Part shown: positions 8,025-18,961 of the stretch, piece by piece
Layout of the letters: each line of letters starts with the position of its first letter
How positions within the stretch are numbered: the stretch's first letter is position 1
Source: Myxococcus stipitatus DSM 14675
Lineage (GTDB): Bacteria; Myxococcota; Myxococcia; Myxococcales; Myxococcaceae
NCBI RefSeq assembly: GCF_000331735.1
Contig: NC_020126.1
Coordinates: 1,426,001-1,490,000 of the forward strand
Length of the DNA: 64,000 nt
Direction: 5' to 3'
Made by a program: the position numbers and the translations under genes
The notes under the pieces: generated by a model
Told to the model about the DNA's origin: nothing
Databases searched by the model: none
Seen by the model: only the letters and a program-made list of their open reading frames with translations

Positions 8025-9335
8025 ATGGCATCTTCGCGACGAGCCTCCTGGCGTTCCGTGTTTCCCTTGGTCCTGCTCACCGTGGGTGCCGCTTATGCAT
8101 TGGGTTCCTGGAACTGGTGCGGCACCTGGGAAGAGCGCGCGCCCGTGTTGCTGTCGCAGGTGAAGGCGGCTGGCCCCTTGCGCGCTGGCGCCGCGAAGGT
8201 CGCGCTGAACCCTCCGTTCCCCGTGGTGGTCGCCGGCTACGCGCCCCCTCGCGCCGAGGCGAAGGAGGCCGACCCTCCGCTCCATGCTCGCGCGGTGGTG
8301 CTGGAGGTGAACGGCTCTCGCGTCGGCGTGGTGTCGCTGGAGCTGTTGTTCGTCACGGACTCCGTCACGGCGCGGGTGCGTGAGCTGGCTCGCTCCTCGG
8401 GGCTCGAGGATGTGCTGGTGCTGGCCACGCATAGCCACTCCTCGCTGGGAGGGTATGACCCTCGGCTGGTGTCGCAGTTGGTGGGGACGGGGCGCTTTCG
8501 CGAGGACTCGCTGGAGGCCATCGCCACCGCCGCGAGCAGCGCGCTGCAGCAGGCCACCGCCTCACTCACCGACGTGACGCTGGAGCTGGGCGAGACGAAG
8601 AAGCCCCAGTTCGTCTACGCGCGCAGCGGCGGCTCCGAGTCGGATGGCACGCTGCGGCGCCTGGTGCTGCGGGGGGCTGCGGCTCCCGTGGCGGAGCTGC
8701 TCTTCTTCGCCGCGCACCCGACGATGGTTCCTCGTCAGCGCACCTATGTGGACCCGGACTATCCCGGGCGGCTCAGCTCCCTTCGCGAGTCCGAGGGCAG
8801 CGGCGTGACGATGCTGCTGCAGGGCACCGTGGGCAATGTCTCGGTCGCGTTCTCCGAGGGGCAGGGGATGGAGCGCGTGTCCGCGTTCGCGCGCGCTCTC
8901 GCGACGGCCGCGGGGGAGGTGCCGCTGTCTCCCATGGGCTCCGACGTCCGCCTGTCGCTGGTGCGCACGGAGGTGTCGATGCCTCGGCCGGATGCGTCGC
9001 GGTTGGTGCCTTCGCTGACGCGCGCCGCGGGCGACAACCTGCTGTGTGGTTCCTCGGAGCGCGTGGCGGAAGTGGATGCGCTGGTGCTGGGGCCCCTCCA
9101 ACTGGTGACGGTGCCGGGCGAGCCCACCGTCGACGCGGGCGCGGAGTTGGTGCGGCGCACGGGCGCGTCGGGCGTGCTGGGCCTCGCGAGTGGGTACGTG
9201 GGCTACGTGGAGGCCCCCTCGTTGGTTCGCGCCGAGCGCGGTGAGTCCCGGCGGCAGTACTTCGGCCCCACGCTGCTGGAGCAGTTGGGCGCGGCGGCGG
9301 AGCTGGCCGCGAGCACCGCGGGCTTCACTCGCTGA
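8025..9335 (+). CDS. neutral/alkaline ceramidase-like N-terminal domain protein, exported or membrane-anchored
   Basis: 436 residues. One N-terminal hydrophobic helix (residues 9-27) acts as signal or anchor. The rest matches the catalytic half of neutral ceramidases: [30 protein letters not shown] as the zinc-site equivalent of THTHS, and [10 protein letters not shown]. Full ceramidases also carry a C-terminal immunoglobulin-like domain, absent here, so the protein is about 250 residues shorter. Likely hydrolyses an amide or ester bond of a lipid outside the cytoplasm. The true substrate is uncertain. Monocistronic, divergent from purF. Confidence 0.8.
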   Translation: MASSRRASWRSVFPLVLLTVGAAYALGSWNWCGTWEERAPVLLSQVKAAGPLRAGAAKVALNPPFPVVVAGYAPPRAEAKEADPPLHARAVVLEVNGSRVGVVSLELLFVTDSVTARVRELARSSGLEDVLVLATHSHSSLGGYDPRLVSQLVGTGRFREDSLEAIATAASSALQQATASLTDVTLELGETKKPQFVYARSGGSESDGTLRRLVLRGAAAPVAELLFFAAHPTMVPRQRTYVDPDYPGRLSSLRESEGSGVTMLLQGTVGNVSVAFSEGQGMERVSAFARALATAAGEVPLSPMGSDVRLSLVRTEVSMPRPDASRLVPSLTRAAGDNLLCGSSERVAEVDALVLGPLQLVTVPGEPTVDAGAELVRRTGASGVLGLASGYVGYVEAPSLVRAERGESRRQYFGPTLLEQLGAAAELAASTAGFTR

Positions 9336-9460
9336 TTCCGGGCCGGGCGGGCTGGGGCACGCGGGCTTGAACGTCCTGCGTTGGACGGCGCGGTCTGCTC
9401 GAGGTCGTGTCCGGCTGCGCGTGACGGAGAATGAGGGCTCCTTCTCACCTGGGAGTGCTC

Positions 9461-10249
9461 ATGAGCTCGTCGGACCCTCGCATCAGCCTGGAAGCGCGCG
9501 GACACCTCGCGCTCATCGGCATCCATCGCCCGGAGAAGCGCAATGCCTTCGATGTCGGCATGCTGCGAGGGCTCTCGTCCGCGATGACGGAGGCGGACCG
9601 GAACCCCGACGTGCGCTGCATGGTCCTCTTCGCGGTGGGCGACCACTTCTCCGCGGGCCTGGACCTGGCCAGCGTGGCGCCCGTGTTCGCCAGCGGCGAG
9701 CCGCTCTACGCGGAGGGCTTCATCGACCCCTGGGGCATCACCGGCCCCGCGAGGACCAAGCCCCTCGTCATCGCGGCCCAGGGATTGTGCCTCACGCTGT
9801 CCATCGAGCTCATCCTCGCGGCCGACATCACCGTGGCCTCCGAGGACGCTCGCTTCGCGCAGATTGAAATCAAGCGCGGCATCTTCCCGTTCGGTGGCGC
9901 GACGCTGCGCTTCCCGCAACGCGTGGGGTGGGGCAACGCCATGCGCTGGCTGCTCACCGGCGACGAGTTCGACGCGCGCGAGGCACACCGCATGGGGCTG
10001 GTGCAGGAAGTCGTCGAGCGAGGGCGCCACCTCGAGCGGGCGCTGGCCCTGGCGGAGACGGTGGCGAAGCAGGCGCCGCTGGGCGTGCAGGCGACACTCG
10101 CGTCCGCGCGCCAGGCCCTGACGGAAGGACCCGACGCGGCGGCTCGCGCACTGCTGCCCCGGTTGCTGGCGCTCGTGGGGTCCGAGGATGCCGCCGAGGG
10201 CGTCCTGTCCTTCATCGAGCGACGCGAGGCCCGCTTCACCGGCAAGTGA
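9461..10249 (+). CDS. enoyl-CoA hydratase/isomerase (crotonase) family protein
   Basis: 262 residues of crotonase fold acting on acyl-CoA thioesters. The oxyanion-hole segment HFSAGLDL and the second one, ELILAADITVASEDARFAQIEIKRG, are intact, and the C-terminal helical trimerisation region is present. Start ATG at 9461 has GGGAG five bases upstream. An ATG 30 bases earlier lacks an SD. No other beta-oxidation gene is adjacent, so hydratase, isomerase or dehalogenase-like activity cannot be separated. Confidence 0.9.
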   Translation: MSSSDPRISLEARGHLALIGIHRPEKRNAFDVGMLRGLSSAMTEADRNPDVRCMVLFAVGDHFSAGLDLASVAPVFASGEPLYAEGFIDPWGITGPARTKPLVIAAQGLCLTLSIELILAADITVASEDARFAQIEIKRGIFPFGGATLRFPQRVGWGNAMRWLLTGDEFDAREAHRMGLVQEVVERGRHLERALALAETVAKQAPLGVQATLASARQALTEGPDAAARALLPRLLALVGSEDAAEGVLSFIERREARFTGK

Positions 10250-10270
10250 GCGCGGGGGCGGGCCTCCCGG

Positions 10271-10561
10271 TCAGAACTTCTCGAACTTCGACTTCTCCTT
10301 GCGCTTCTTGAAGTAGAGCGCGGTGCGGCCCAGCAATTGGGCCTGCTCCGCGCCCGTGCCCTCGGCGATGCGCGCGGAGGCTTCCTGGCGCGTCTCCGGG
10401 CCTTCGTTGATCTTGACCTTGATGAGCTCGTGGTCCTGCAGCGCCTGCTCGACGGCGGCGATGACGCCCTCGGTGACGCCGGATTGACCGACGATGACCA
10501 CCGGCTCCAGGTGGTGTCCGAGCGCGCGCAGATGGCGGCGTTGCTTCCCGGTGAGCGGCAC
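10271..10561 (-). CDS. yhbY: ribosome assembly RNA-binding protein YhbY (CRM domain)
   Basis: 96-residue single CRM-domain protein that binds pre-50S ribosomes. It shows the family pattern LTGKQRRHLRALGHHLEPVVIVGQSGVTEGV, with the GxxG-type loop, then HELIKVKI and a basic tail KKRKEKSKFEKF. The GTG start is preceded by AAGGAG at eight bases. Much longer in-frame readings upstream are shadows. It is downstream of, and on the same strand as, the large DUF4388/J-domain gene. Confidence 0.94.
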   Translation of the reverse strand: MPLTGKQRRHLRALGHHLEPVVIVGQSGVTEGVIAAVEQALQDHELIKVKINEGPETRQEASARIAEGTGAEQAQLLGRTALYFKKRKEKSKFEKF

Positions 10562-10623
10562 GATGCTGTCTCCTTCAATTCCTCCGGGGGGGCACCTGGC
10601 CCCTCCCGGACGGGGGGCGCACC

Positions 10624-13974
<3,351 letters not shown>

Positions 13975-13986
13975 TCATCCGGGGTA

Positions 13987-14799
13987 TCAGGGCGCCGTGC
14001 CGTCGAGCGTGGCCAACCCCAACACCGACAGACAGGCCGCATCCGCGGTCTGCTCCGCCGGAGGGTCGAAGCAGAACACCTCGCTGTCGAACACCTTGCA
14101 AAGCCCGGAAGGCGTCGCCGCACACGCCGCCTTCGTGAAAGCGGCCGTGCACCCATAGCCACACACCGGCCCCGACTCCGTGTTGCGACACTCCGGCGCC
14201 GGCAACGCCCGCTTCCACGCACACATCGCCGCCGGAGACGGGTCGAAACAGGTGATGCGCCCGCTCGACATCTTGCACACGCCCATCGGCGTCTTGCTGC
14301 AGCGCACACCCTCCGGCACCGTCAGACAGCCGTAACCACACGTCAGCTCCGCCCCGTTGGTCCGGCAGTCCGCCTTGGGCGTGTCCTTGCCGTACACCGC
14401 GAACACCACCGCCGGCGGGTCGAAGCACTCCACCTCGCCCCCTCGGCCTCGGCACACCCCCGCGGGCGACTTCGCGCACTTCACCCGGCCCGGCTGCGTC
14501 GCGCAGTTGTAGCCACACGCCACCACGCCATCGATGGCCTTGCACTCCGACTCCGGAAGCGCCGCGCCATACGCCTTCACCACGTACGCCGGCGGGTCGA
14601 AGCACACCGCCTGCCCATCCATCACCTGGCAGCGCCCCTGCGGCGTCTGCGCGCACCGCACCCGGTTCGAGTCCGACTTGCACCCATACCCGCACGACAC
14701 CTGGCTGTTCATCGACCGGCACGTCGGCGCGGTGGGGTCCTGCGAGGGCGGGACCGACGCCAGCGACAGCGCCAGCACGGTGACGAGGGAGGCGAACAT
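13987..14799 (-). CDS. exported protein with four six-cysteine 59-residue repeats
   Basis: 270 residues: a signal peptide (MFASLVTVLALSLASVPP) and then four tandem units, the first three exactly 59 residues long. Each has the spacing C-x8-C-x3-C-x8-C-x7-C-x8-C, with the core CGYGC, a TPxGxC segment and FDPP after the last Cys. Unit 2 has CGYNC, and unit 3 an extra Cys. Even cysteine number and export imply three disulfides per unit, making a chain of small disulfide-rich domains in the periplasm or outside. No catalytic motif is visible. Start has GAGGT four bases upstream. Divergent from the TauE/SafE permease. Function unknown. Confidence 0.85.
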   Translation of the reverse strand: MFASLVTVLALSLASVPPSQDPTAPTCRSMNSQVSCGYGCKSDSNRVRCAQTPQGRCQVMDGQAVCFDPPAYVVKAYGAALPESECKAIDGVVACGYNCATQPGRVKCAKSPAGVCRGRGGEVECFDPPAVVFAVYGKDTPKADCRTNGAELTCGYGCLTVPEGVRCSKTPMGVCKMSSGRITCFDPSPAAMCAWKRALPAPECRNTESGPVCGYGCTAAFTKAACAATPSGLCKVFDSEVFCFDPPAEQTADAACLSVLGLATLDGTAP

Positions 14800-14931
14800 G
14801 GTGACCTCGGAAGCAGGGAATCCTGAGGGCGCATTGAGGCCCAAGGAACGGGGTGACGCAAGAAGCAGGCAGGCGCGACGGCCCGCGCGGGGCGTGGTAC
14901 CCAGGCGCCGCTCGAGTCGAGGGAGCCCTCC

Positions 14932-15714
14932 GTGGACCTTCTGGTGGACGTCAGTGCGCAGCACCTTGTCCTGCTCTGCATCGCCGCGTTGATTGCCGGT
15001 GTCGTGGACGCCATCGCGGGAGGCGGCGGCCTCATCACCTTGCCCGCGCTGCTCGCGACGGGGCTTCCTCCTCACATCGCGCTGGGCACCAACAAGGGCC
15101 AGTCCGTCTTCGGCTCCTTCGCCGCGCTGGTCCGCTTCTCGCGCGCGGGGCTGGTGGACCGGCGGCTCGCGAAGGTGACGTTTCCGCTGAGCCTCGCGGG
15201 CGCGTTCGCTGGCGCCGCCCTGGTGATGCTCGTGAAGCCCGAGGTGCTCAAGCCGCTGGTGCTCGTGCTGCTCATCGCGGTGGCGGTGTTCCTGGCCTTC
15301 CGCCGCGCCCCGCCTCCCAGCGAGCGCCCCGAGCCCACGCCCGTGCCGCGCGCCCAGGCCATCGGCGGCTTCATCGCGCTGGCCATCGGCACCTACGACG
15401 GGTTCTTCGGCCCGGGGACGGGCACCTTCCTCATCGTCGCCTTCTCCACGCTGCTGGGGCACGGGCTGGCGCGCGCCTCCGCCGACGCGAAGGTGGTGAA
15501 CTTCGCCTCCAACCTGGCGTCCGTGTCCCTCTTCGCCCTCAAGGGCGTGGTCATCTGGAAGGTGGCGCTGCCCATGGCCGCGGCCCAGTTCACCGGCGCC
15601 TGGCTGGGCGCGCACCTGGCCGTGAAGGGCGGCGACAAGCTGGTGCGCAAGGTGGTGCTGCTGGTGGTCGTCGCCCTGGTGCTGAAGCTGGGGCGCGACG
15701 TGGTGATGGGCTGA
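14932..15714 (+). CDS. TauE/SafE-family (TSUP) membrane permease
   Basis: 260 residues with about eight hydrophobic helices. The two-fold pseudo-repeat typical of the TSUP family is visible: GVVDAIAGGGGLITLPALL in the first half and GTYDGFFGPGTGTFLIVAF in the second. Family members move sulfite, sulfoacetate, thiosulfate or other organosulfur anions across the inner membrane. The GTG start has GGGAG at about seven bases. It diverges from the cysteine-repeat protein and converges within seven bases on the DUF1877 gene. The substrate is not determined by sequence. Confidence 0.9.
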   Translation: MDLLVDVSAQHLVLLCIAALIAGVVDAIAGGGGLITLPALLATGLPPHIALGTNKGQSVFGSFAALVRFSRAGLVDRRLAKVTFPLSLAGAFAGAALVMLVKPEVLKPLVLVLLIAVAVFLAFRRAPPPSERPEPTPVPRAQAIGGFIALAIGTYDGFFGPGTGTFLIVAFSTLLGHGLARASADAKVVNFASNLASVSLFALKGVVIWKVALPMAAAQFTGAWLGAHLAVKGGDKLVRKVVLLVVVALVLKLGRDVVMG

Positions 15715-15721
15715 CCGCGCC

Positions 15722-16237
15722 TCAGCCGATGTGCACCAGCAGCGCGGCCCCGCGCCGGGTCACCTGGCCGACGAACTTCTGGAGCTCCTCGAAGTAGGAG
15801 ACGAGCTCCTCCAGCGGGTCCGTGTCGTCGAGCGGCTCCTCCCACGTGCCGGGGTAGATGTCCTGGGCCTGCATCTCCGCCGGGTCATAGCGGCGGCGCA
15901 GCGTGTCCTCGCTCACCTCTCGCAGCGCGACGGACAGTGCCTTCACCTGCGCGGGCTCGAGGATGCGCGCGGTGCCTTCGTCGGACGGGATGTCGCCCGC
16001 CTCGATGCCGCCGCGCACCAGGAAGTCCAGGGGCGCCTTGCCCTCCCACGGCGTGCCCGTGAGCAGGTACTGGAGCCCGTGCCAGGCCTCGCCGATGTCC
16101 AGCTCCAGGAAGGCGCCGCCCTTGGGGTCTCCAAAGTCCTCCTCGTCGTCGAGGAACTCCTCCAGGCGTTGAGGGGCCTGAAGCAGGGCGTCGCGCTGCG
16201 CTTCCGTGAGGCTGCGCAAGGTGCAGAGCATCTCCAT
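15722..16237 (-). CDS. DUF1877 (YfbM-family) protein
   Basis: 171 residues, cytoplasmic. It matches the YfbM/DUF1877 family: a helical N-terminus (LTEAQRDALLQAPQRLEEFLDDEED), a central ELDIGEAWHGLQYLLTG and the C-terminal YFEELQKFVGQVTRRGAALLVHIG. This family has a known fold (YfbM) but no agreed role. AGGT precedes the ATG. Convergent with the TauE gene, with a seven-base gap. Confidence 0.88.
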   Translation of the reverse strand: MEMLCTLRSLTEAQRDALLQAPQRLEEFLDDEEDFGDPKGGAFLELDIGEAWHGLQYLLTGTPWEGKAPLDFLVRGGIEAGDIPSDEGTARILEPAQVKALSVALREVSEDTLRRRYDPAEMQAQDIYPGTWEEPLDDTDPLEELVSYFEELQKFVGQVTRRGAALLVHIG

Positions 16238-16392
16238 CCGAGGGACCTCATGTGCCGCAGAAGCGGGGGGATACGTGAGCGGCGCCGGACCCTAGCAGTC
16301 CCCGATGGCGCCGCGAACTTCGATGCCGCCGCACCCACGTCCTGCGCTCAACGATGCGAGGACCGCCGTGCTGGAAGGCCAACCTTTCCGGC

Positions 16393-17034
16393 TCACTTCG
16401 AGCAGACGCGGCTCTTCATGAGGCAGGGGAGGTCGAAGCTGCCGGTGACGTGGACGTTGCGCATGACGGCCTTCGCCCGGTTCTCGGCGATGTTCGTCCG
16501 GGCGGTGAACTGGAACGTGCCCACCACGCCGCCGCCGTCGAACCGGGTGAGCACGAGCACGCCGGGCGCGGAGAGTTTGTAGTTGATGCCCTTGAGCCGC
16601 AGCGACACGCCGAGCTCCCCCGGCTTCTCCTCCAGCGAGACGAGCGGATAGGTGCCCGGCTTGAAGGGGACGGACTCCAGGCTGTTCTTCGGCCCGGCGA
16701 AGATGCTGAAGCTGGCCGCCATCGGTCCCGCGGCGGTGATGCAGTGCACGGTCAGCGGGCCGGACATGAGGCCATCGGGGCCCATCTGCTGCTCCACGCC
16801 GAGCTTGCGCCGGGCCGGGTCCTTCTCCGCGCGCGCATAGAGCTTCTCGAACATCTGGCGCCGCTCCTCGCGCGACATCCAGTGGTCCGACGCCGCCGCC
16901 TGGGTGCCTCCCTTGCCCGTGAAGGTGAGCTGCACGCCTCCCGTCACGCGCACCTCGCAGGTGCCCTCTCGCTTCGCCGCGAGCGCGGGCACCGAGACGA
17001 GCATTAGGAGGGCGACGAGGGTGGCGTGTCGCAT
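16393..17034 (-). CDS. exported protein, unknown function
   Basis: 213 residues. A clear signal peptide ends VPALAA. The mature part is mostly beta-strand in character (TCEVRVTGGVQLTFTG, SFSIFAGPKN, GVLVLTRFDGGGVVGTFQFTAR), with four cysteines, two of them at the very C-terminus (LPCLMKSRVCSK). No family recognised. Probably periplasmic or surface. It lies downstream of a lipoprotein gene on the same strand, with a strong hairpin between them, so it likely has its own promoter. Confidence 0.75.
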   Translation of the reverse strand: MRHATLVALLMLVSVPALAAKREGTCEVRVTGGVQLTFTGKGGTQAAASDHWMSREERRQMFEKLYARAEKDPARRKLGVEQQMGPDGLMSGPLTVHCITAAGPMAASFSIFAGPKNSLESVPFKPGTYPLVSLEEKPGELGVSLRLKGINYKLSAPGVLVLTRFDGGGVVGTFQFTARTNIAENRAKAVMRNVHVTGSFDLPCLMKSRVCSK

Positions 17035-17055
17035 GAGGTCAGGCCCTGGGCTGAG

Positions 17056-17084
17056 GGCCCCCCGGCCGTGGGGCGGGGGGGGCC
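17056..17084 (-). terminator. terminator after the 268-residue lipoprotein gene
   Basis: GGCCCCCC (17056-17063) and GGGGGGCC (17077-17084) form an 8-bp GC-only stem beginning 24 bases past the lipoprotein stop, reading on the minus strand. Confidence 0.5.
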
Positions 17085-17107
17085 AATGGTCCCAGGACTT
17101 TAGAACG

Positions 17108-17914
17108 TCAGGGCGTCGGCGCGGCGCTCTTCGGGGCCGAACCGTCCGGGGCCCGGTCGATTTCCTCGGCCGGGAAGCTCACCGCGGCCTCCAGGTAGCG
17201 CGGCGGCTTGATGCGGCGGCGGTCCTGCGGCTTGAGCCCCTCGGGCTCCACGAAGGCGGGCTCCGTCCCGGCGCGCTGCTCCACCCGCGAGCCGTCACAG
17301 AAGAACCACTCCGTGCCGCCGTCGAGCCCCTGGCGCGCGAAGTACACCGTGGCCTCGCCCACCTTGGGCGTCTCCGTGCACCACGTGCCCCGCGCGGTGG
17401 ACTCTCGCTGGAGCGAGTCGTCCTTCCACTTGCCCTGGGCCGCGCGCAGGGCCGCCTTGGCGAGGACGCCGTCCGCCTCCGCCAGCCGGCCGCGCGCCTC
17501 CTTCGTGAGCTCGCCGCCTCGGCGCGAAATCTCCGGGAAGGCGCCCTTGCTCTTGAAGCCACACGTCGCGAGTCCCCGCAGGTTGCTCTCGTGGACGTCC
17601 AGCACGGGGGGCAGCGTGCGCTGCGCTTCCTTCAGCAGCTCCACCTGCCGCGCATGGTCCACCGAGTTGGGGTTGCCCAGCTTGTCCGTGCCGTCGACGA
17701 AGCGCGCGAGCAGGCCGTTGACCGCCGTCAGCTCGTCCGACAGCCAGCGCTGCTCCGCGTCACAGGGGTTGGACTTCGCTCCCCCGTAGTCCCGGAAGTC
17801 CGCGCGGGACATTCCCAGGCTGTAGTGCTGGACCGGTGGCGCGGGCCGCGTGGCGCACGCCGAGAGGGTCGCGCCCAGGGCCATGAGCGCGAGTCTTCGA
17901 CGAATGACCTTCAT
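17108..17914 (-). CDS. lipoprotein, unknown function
   Basis: 268 residues from MKVIRRRLALMALG. The lipobox LSAC puts the lipidated cysteine at position 20, so the frame's upstream extension is rejected. The mature region is mixed: a helical middle (HARQVELLKEAQRTLPPVL, KEARGRLAEADGVLAKAALRAAQGKWKD) and a C-terminal strand-rich part with GTEWFFCDG. A Pro-rich tail closes it. The four further cysteines could form disulfides. No family recognised. Confidence 0.75.
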   Translation of the reverse strand: MKVIRRRLALMALGATLSACATRPAPPVQHYSLGMSRADFRDYGGAKSNPCDAEQRWLSDELTAVNGLLARFVDGTDKLGNPNSVDHARQVELLKEAQRTLPPVLDVHESNLRGLATCGFKSKGAFPEISRRGGELTKEARGRLAEADGVLAKAALRAAQGKWKDDSLQRESTARGTWCTETPKVGEATVYFARQGLDGGTEWFFCDGSRVEQRAGTEPAFVEPEGLKPQDRRRIKPPRYLEAAVSFPAEEIDRAPDGSAPKSAAPTP

Positions 17915-18002
17915 GGCGCGCGAGTCTGCCATGTGGTTTGCAGGCAAACAAACTAGGACCGCGTGCGGGAGCCTGGTGCGCACGTGGAGTGCGCGGAAGG
18001 TC

Positions 18003-18287
18003 CTAGAACGGACAGATGACCGGGCCGCCGTGGCGGCTGCAGACGTTCCGGTCGATGAACCAGGAGTTCATCGTCGGGCTCCAGTACGAGTACATGTTCA
18101 TGCCGCTGCTGCAGCGGACCGACGAGGTGCGCACGAGGCAGTGGAGGTTCTCGTCGTACTCGAGGGCCGACTGGGACTCGCCCAGCACGGCGGAGTCCTC
18201 TGGCGCGGTGGGGGCCTCGGTGCCGCCACAGCCCGCCAGCCACAGCGCGCCCGCCAGCCACAGCGACTTCTTCATTCCGCTTCGCAT
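18003..18287 (-). CDS. small cysteine-containing lipoprotein
   Basis: 94 residues. AGGAG six bases upstream selects the ATG giving MRSGMKKSLWLAGALWLAGC, with lipidation at Cys20. The mature region of about 75 residues has four more Cys (LHCLVRTSSVRC, RNVCSRHGG, VICPF), suggesting two disulfides. No homologous family recognised. An isolated gene between the carboxylase terminator hairpins and the next lipoprotein. Confidence 0.75.
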   Translation of the reverse strand: MRSGMKKSLWLAGALWLAGCGGTEAPTAPEDSAVLGESQSALEYDENLHCLVRTSSVRCSSGMNMYSYWSPTMNSWFIDRNVCSRHGGPVICPF

Positions 18288-18364
18288 GGTGCTCTCCTCG
18301 GTGAGACAGCTCGGGTTGGAGGAGTGCAATTGTAGCTGAGATGCAGTTTCAACGGGAGTCACAA

Positions 18365-18379
18365 CGGGAGATTCTCCCG
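18365..18379 (-). terminator. second hairpin downstream of the carboxylase operon
   Basis: CGGGAG (18365-18370), loop ATT and CTCCCG (18374-18379). It follows the larger hairpin at 18383-18413 on the minus strand, giving a tandem pair. Confidence 0.4.
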
Positions 18380-18382
18380 GTG

Positions 18383-18413
18383 CGGCGGCGCGCATGTGGG
18401 TGGCGCGCCGCCG
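18383..18413 (-). terminator. terminator of the acyl-CoA carboxylase operon
   Basis: A perfect 11-bp stem, CGGCGGCGCGC (18383-18393) and GCGCGCCGCCG (18403-18413), with a nine-base loop, starts 14 bases past the biotin-carrier stop. It is very stable and in the expected position, but lacks a U-tract. Confidence 0.65.
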
Positions 18414-18426
18414 ACGGCCGGGGGGG

Positions 18427-18936
18427 CTACTCGACGACGACGAGCTTCGCGTTGTTCTCGACGGCGGTGCCTTCCTTGGCGAACAGCTCCGTCACCTTGC
18501 CCGCCTTGGGGCTCTTGAGCTCGTTCTCCATCTTCATGGCCTCCACCACGACGAGGCCCTGGCCCTCCTTCACCTCGTCGCCCACCTTCACCAGCACCTT
18601 CACCACCTTGCCGGGCATGGGCGCGGTGATGAGCTGCTTGCCCTCCACGCTGAAGGCGGCGGTGCCCGCGCGCAGCCGCAGCCGGCGCTCGTCCGCGATG
18701 TCGAAGCGGTTCACCTGGCCGCGCAGGAGCACGCCGACCTCGTCGCCGTTCTCCTCGAACTCGGCGCTGTAGGACTGGCCGTCCACCAGCATGCTCATGG
18801 TGCCGTGCTCGAGCGCCAGCGCGTCCACCTGGTAGGTGACGCCGTTGACGGTCAGCTTGAACCGGTCACCGCCCAGCGGCTCCAGGTCCACCGGCACCGC
18901 TTCCTTCTGTCCCTGCTGCTTCGTGAAATAGCGCAT
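18427..18936 (-). CDS. biotin carboxyl carrier protein of an acyl-CoA carboxylase
   Basis: 169 residues. The C-terminal biotinyl domain (about 100-168) carries the biotinylation motif VEAMKMENEL with K135 as acceptor. The N-terminal 90 residues form a separate beta-rich module (FKLTVNGVTYQVDAL), perhaps contacting the carboxylase, as BT-type domains do in propionyl- and methylcrotonyl-CoA carboxylase alpha chains. Start ATG gives MRYFTKQQ. It follows accC by 25 bases, so the two are surely cotranscribed. The split of carrier and carboxylase into two chains differs from the single alpha chain of many acyl-CoA carboxylases. Confidence 0.9.
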   Translation of the reverse strand: MRYFTKQQGQKEAVPVDLEPLGGDRFKLTVNGVTYQVDALALEHGTMSMLVDGQSYSAEFEENGDEVGVLLRGQVNRFDIADERRLRLRAGTAAFSVEGKQLITAPMPGKVVKVLVKVGDEVKEGQGLVVVEAMKMENELKSPKAGKVTELFAKEGTAVENNAKLVVVE

Positions 18937-18961
18937 GGAAGTCTCGTGAGGTTCGCGGGGG

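Noticed and set aside
7881-8438. Extended N-terminus of purF
   Set aside because: The family begins at MCGI, with Cys2 as the processed nucleophile. The extension overlaps the divergent ceramidase-like gene.
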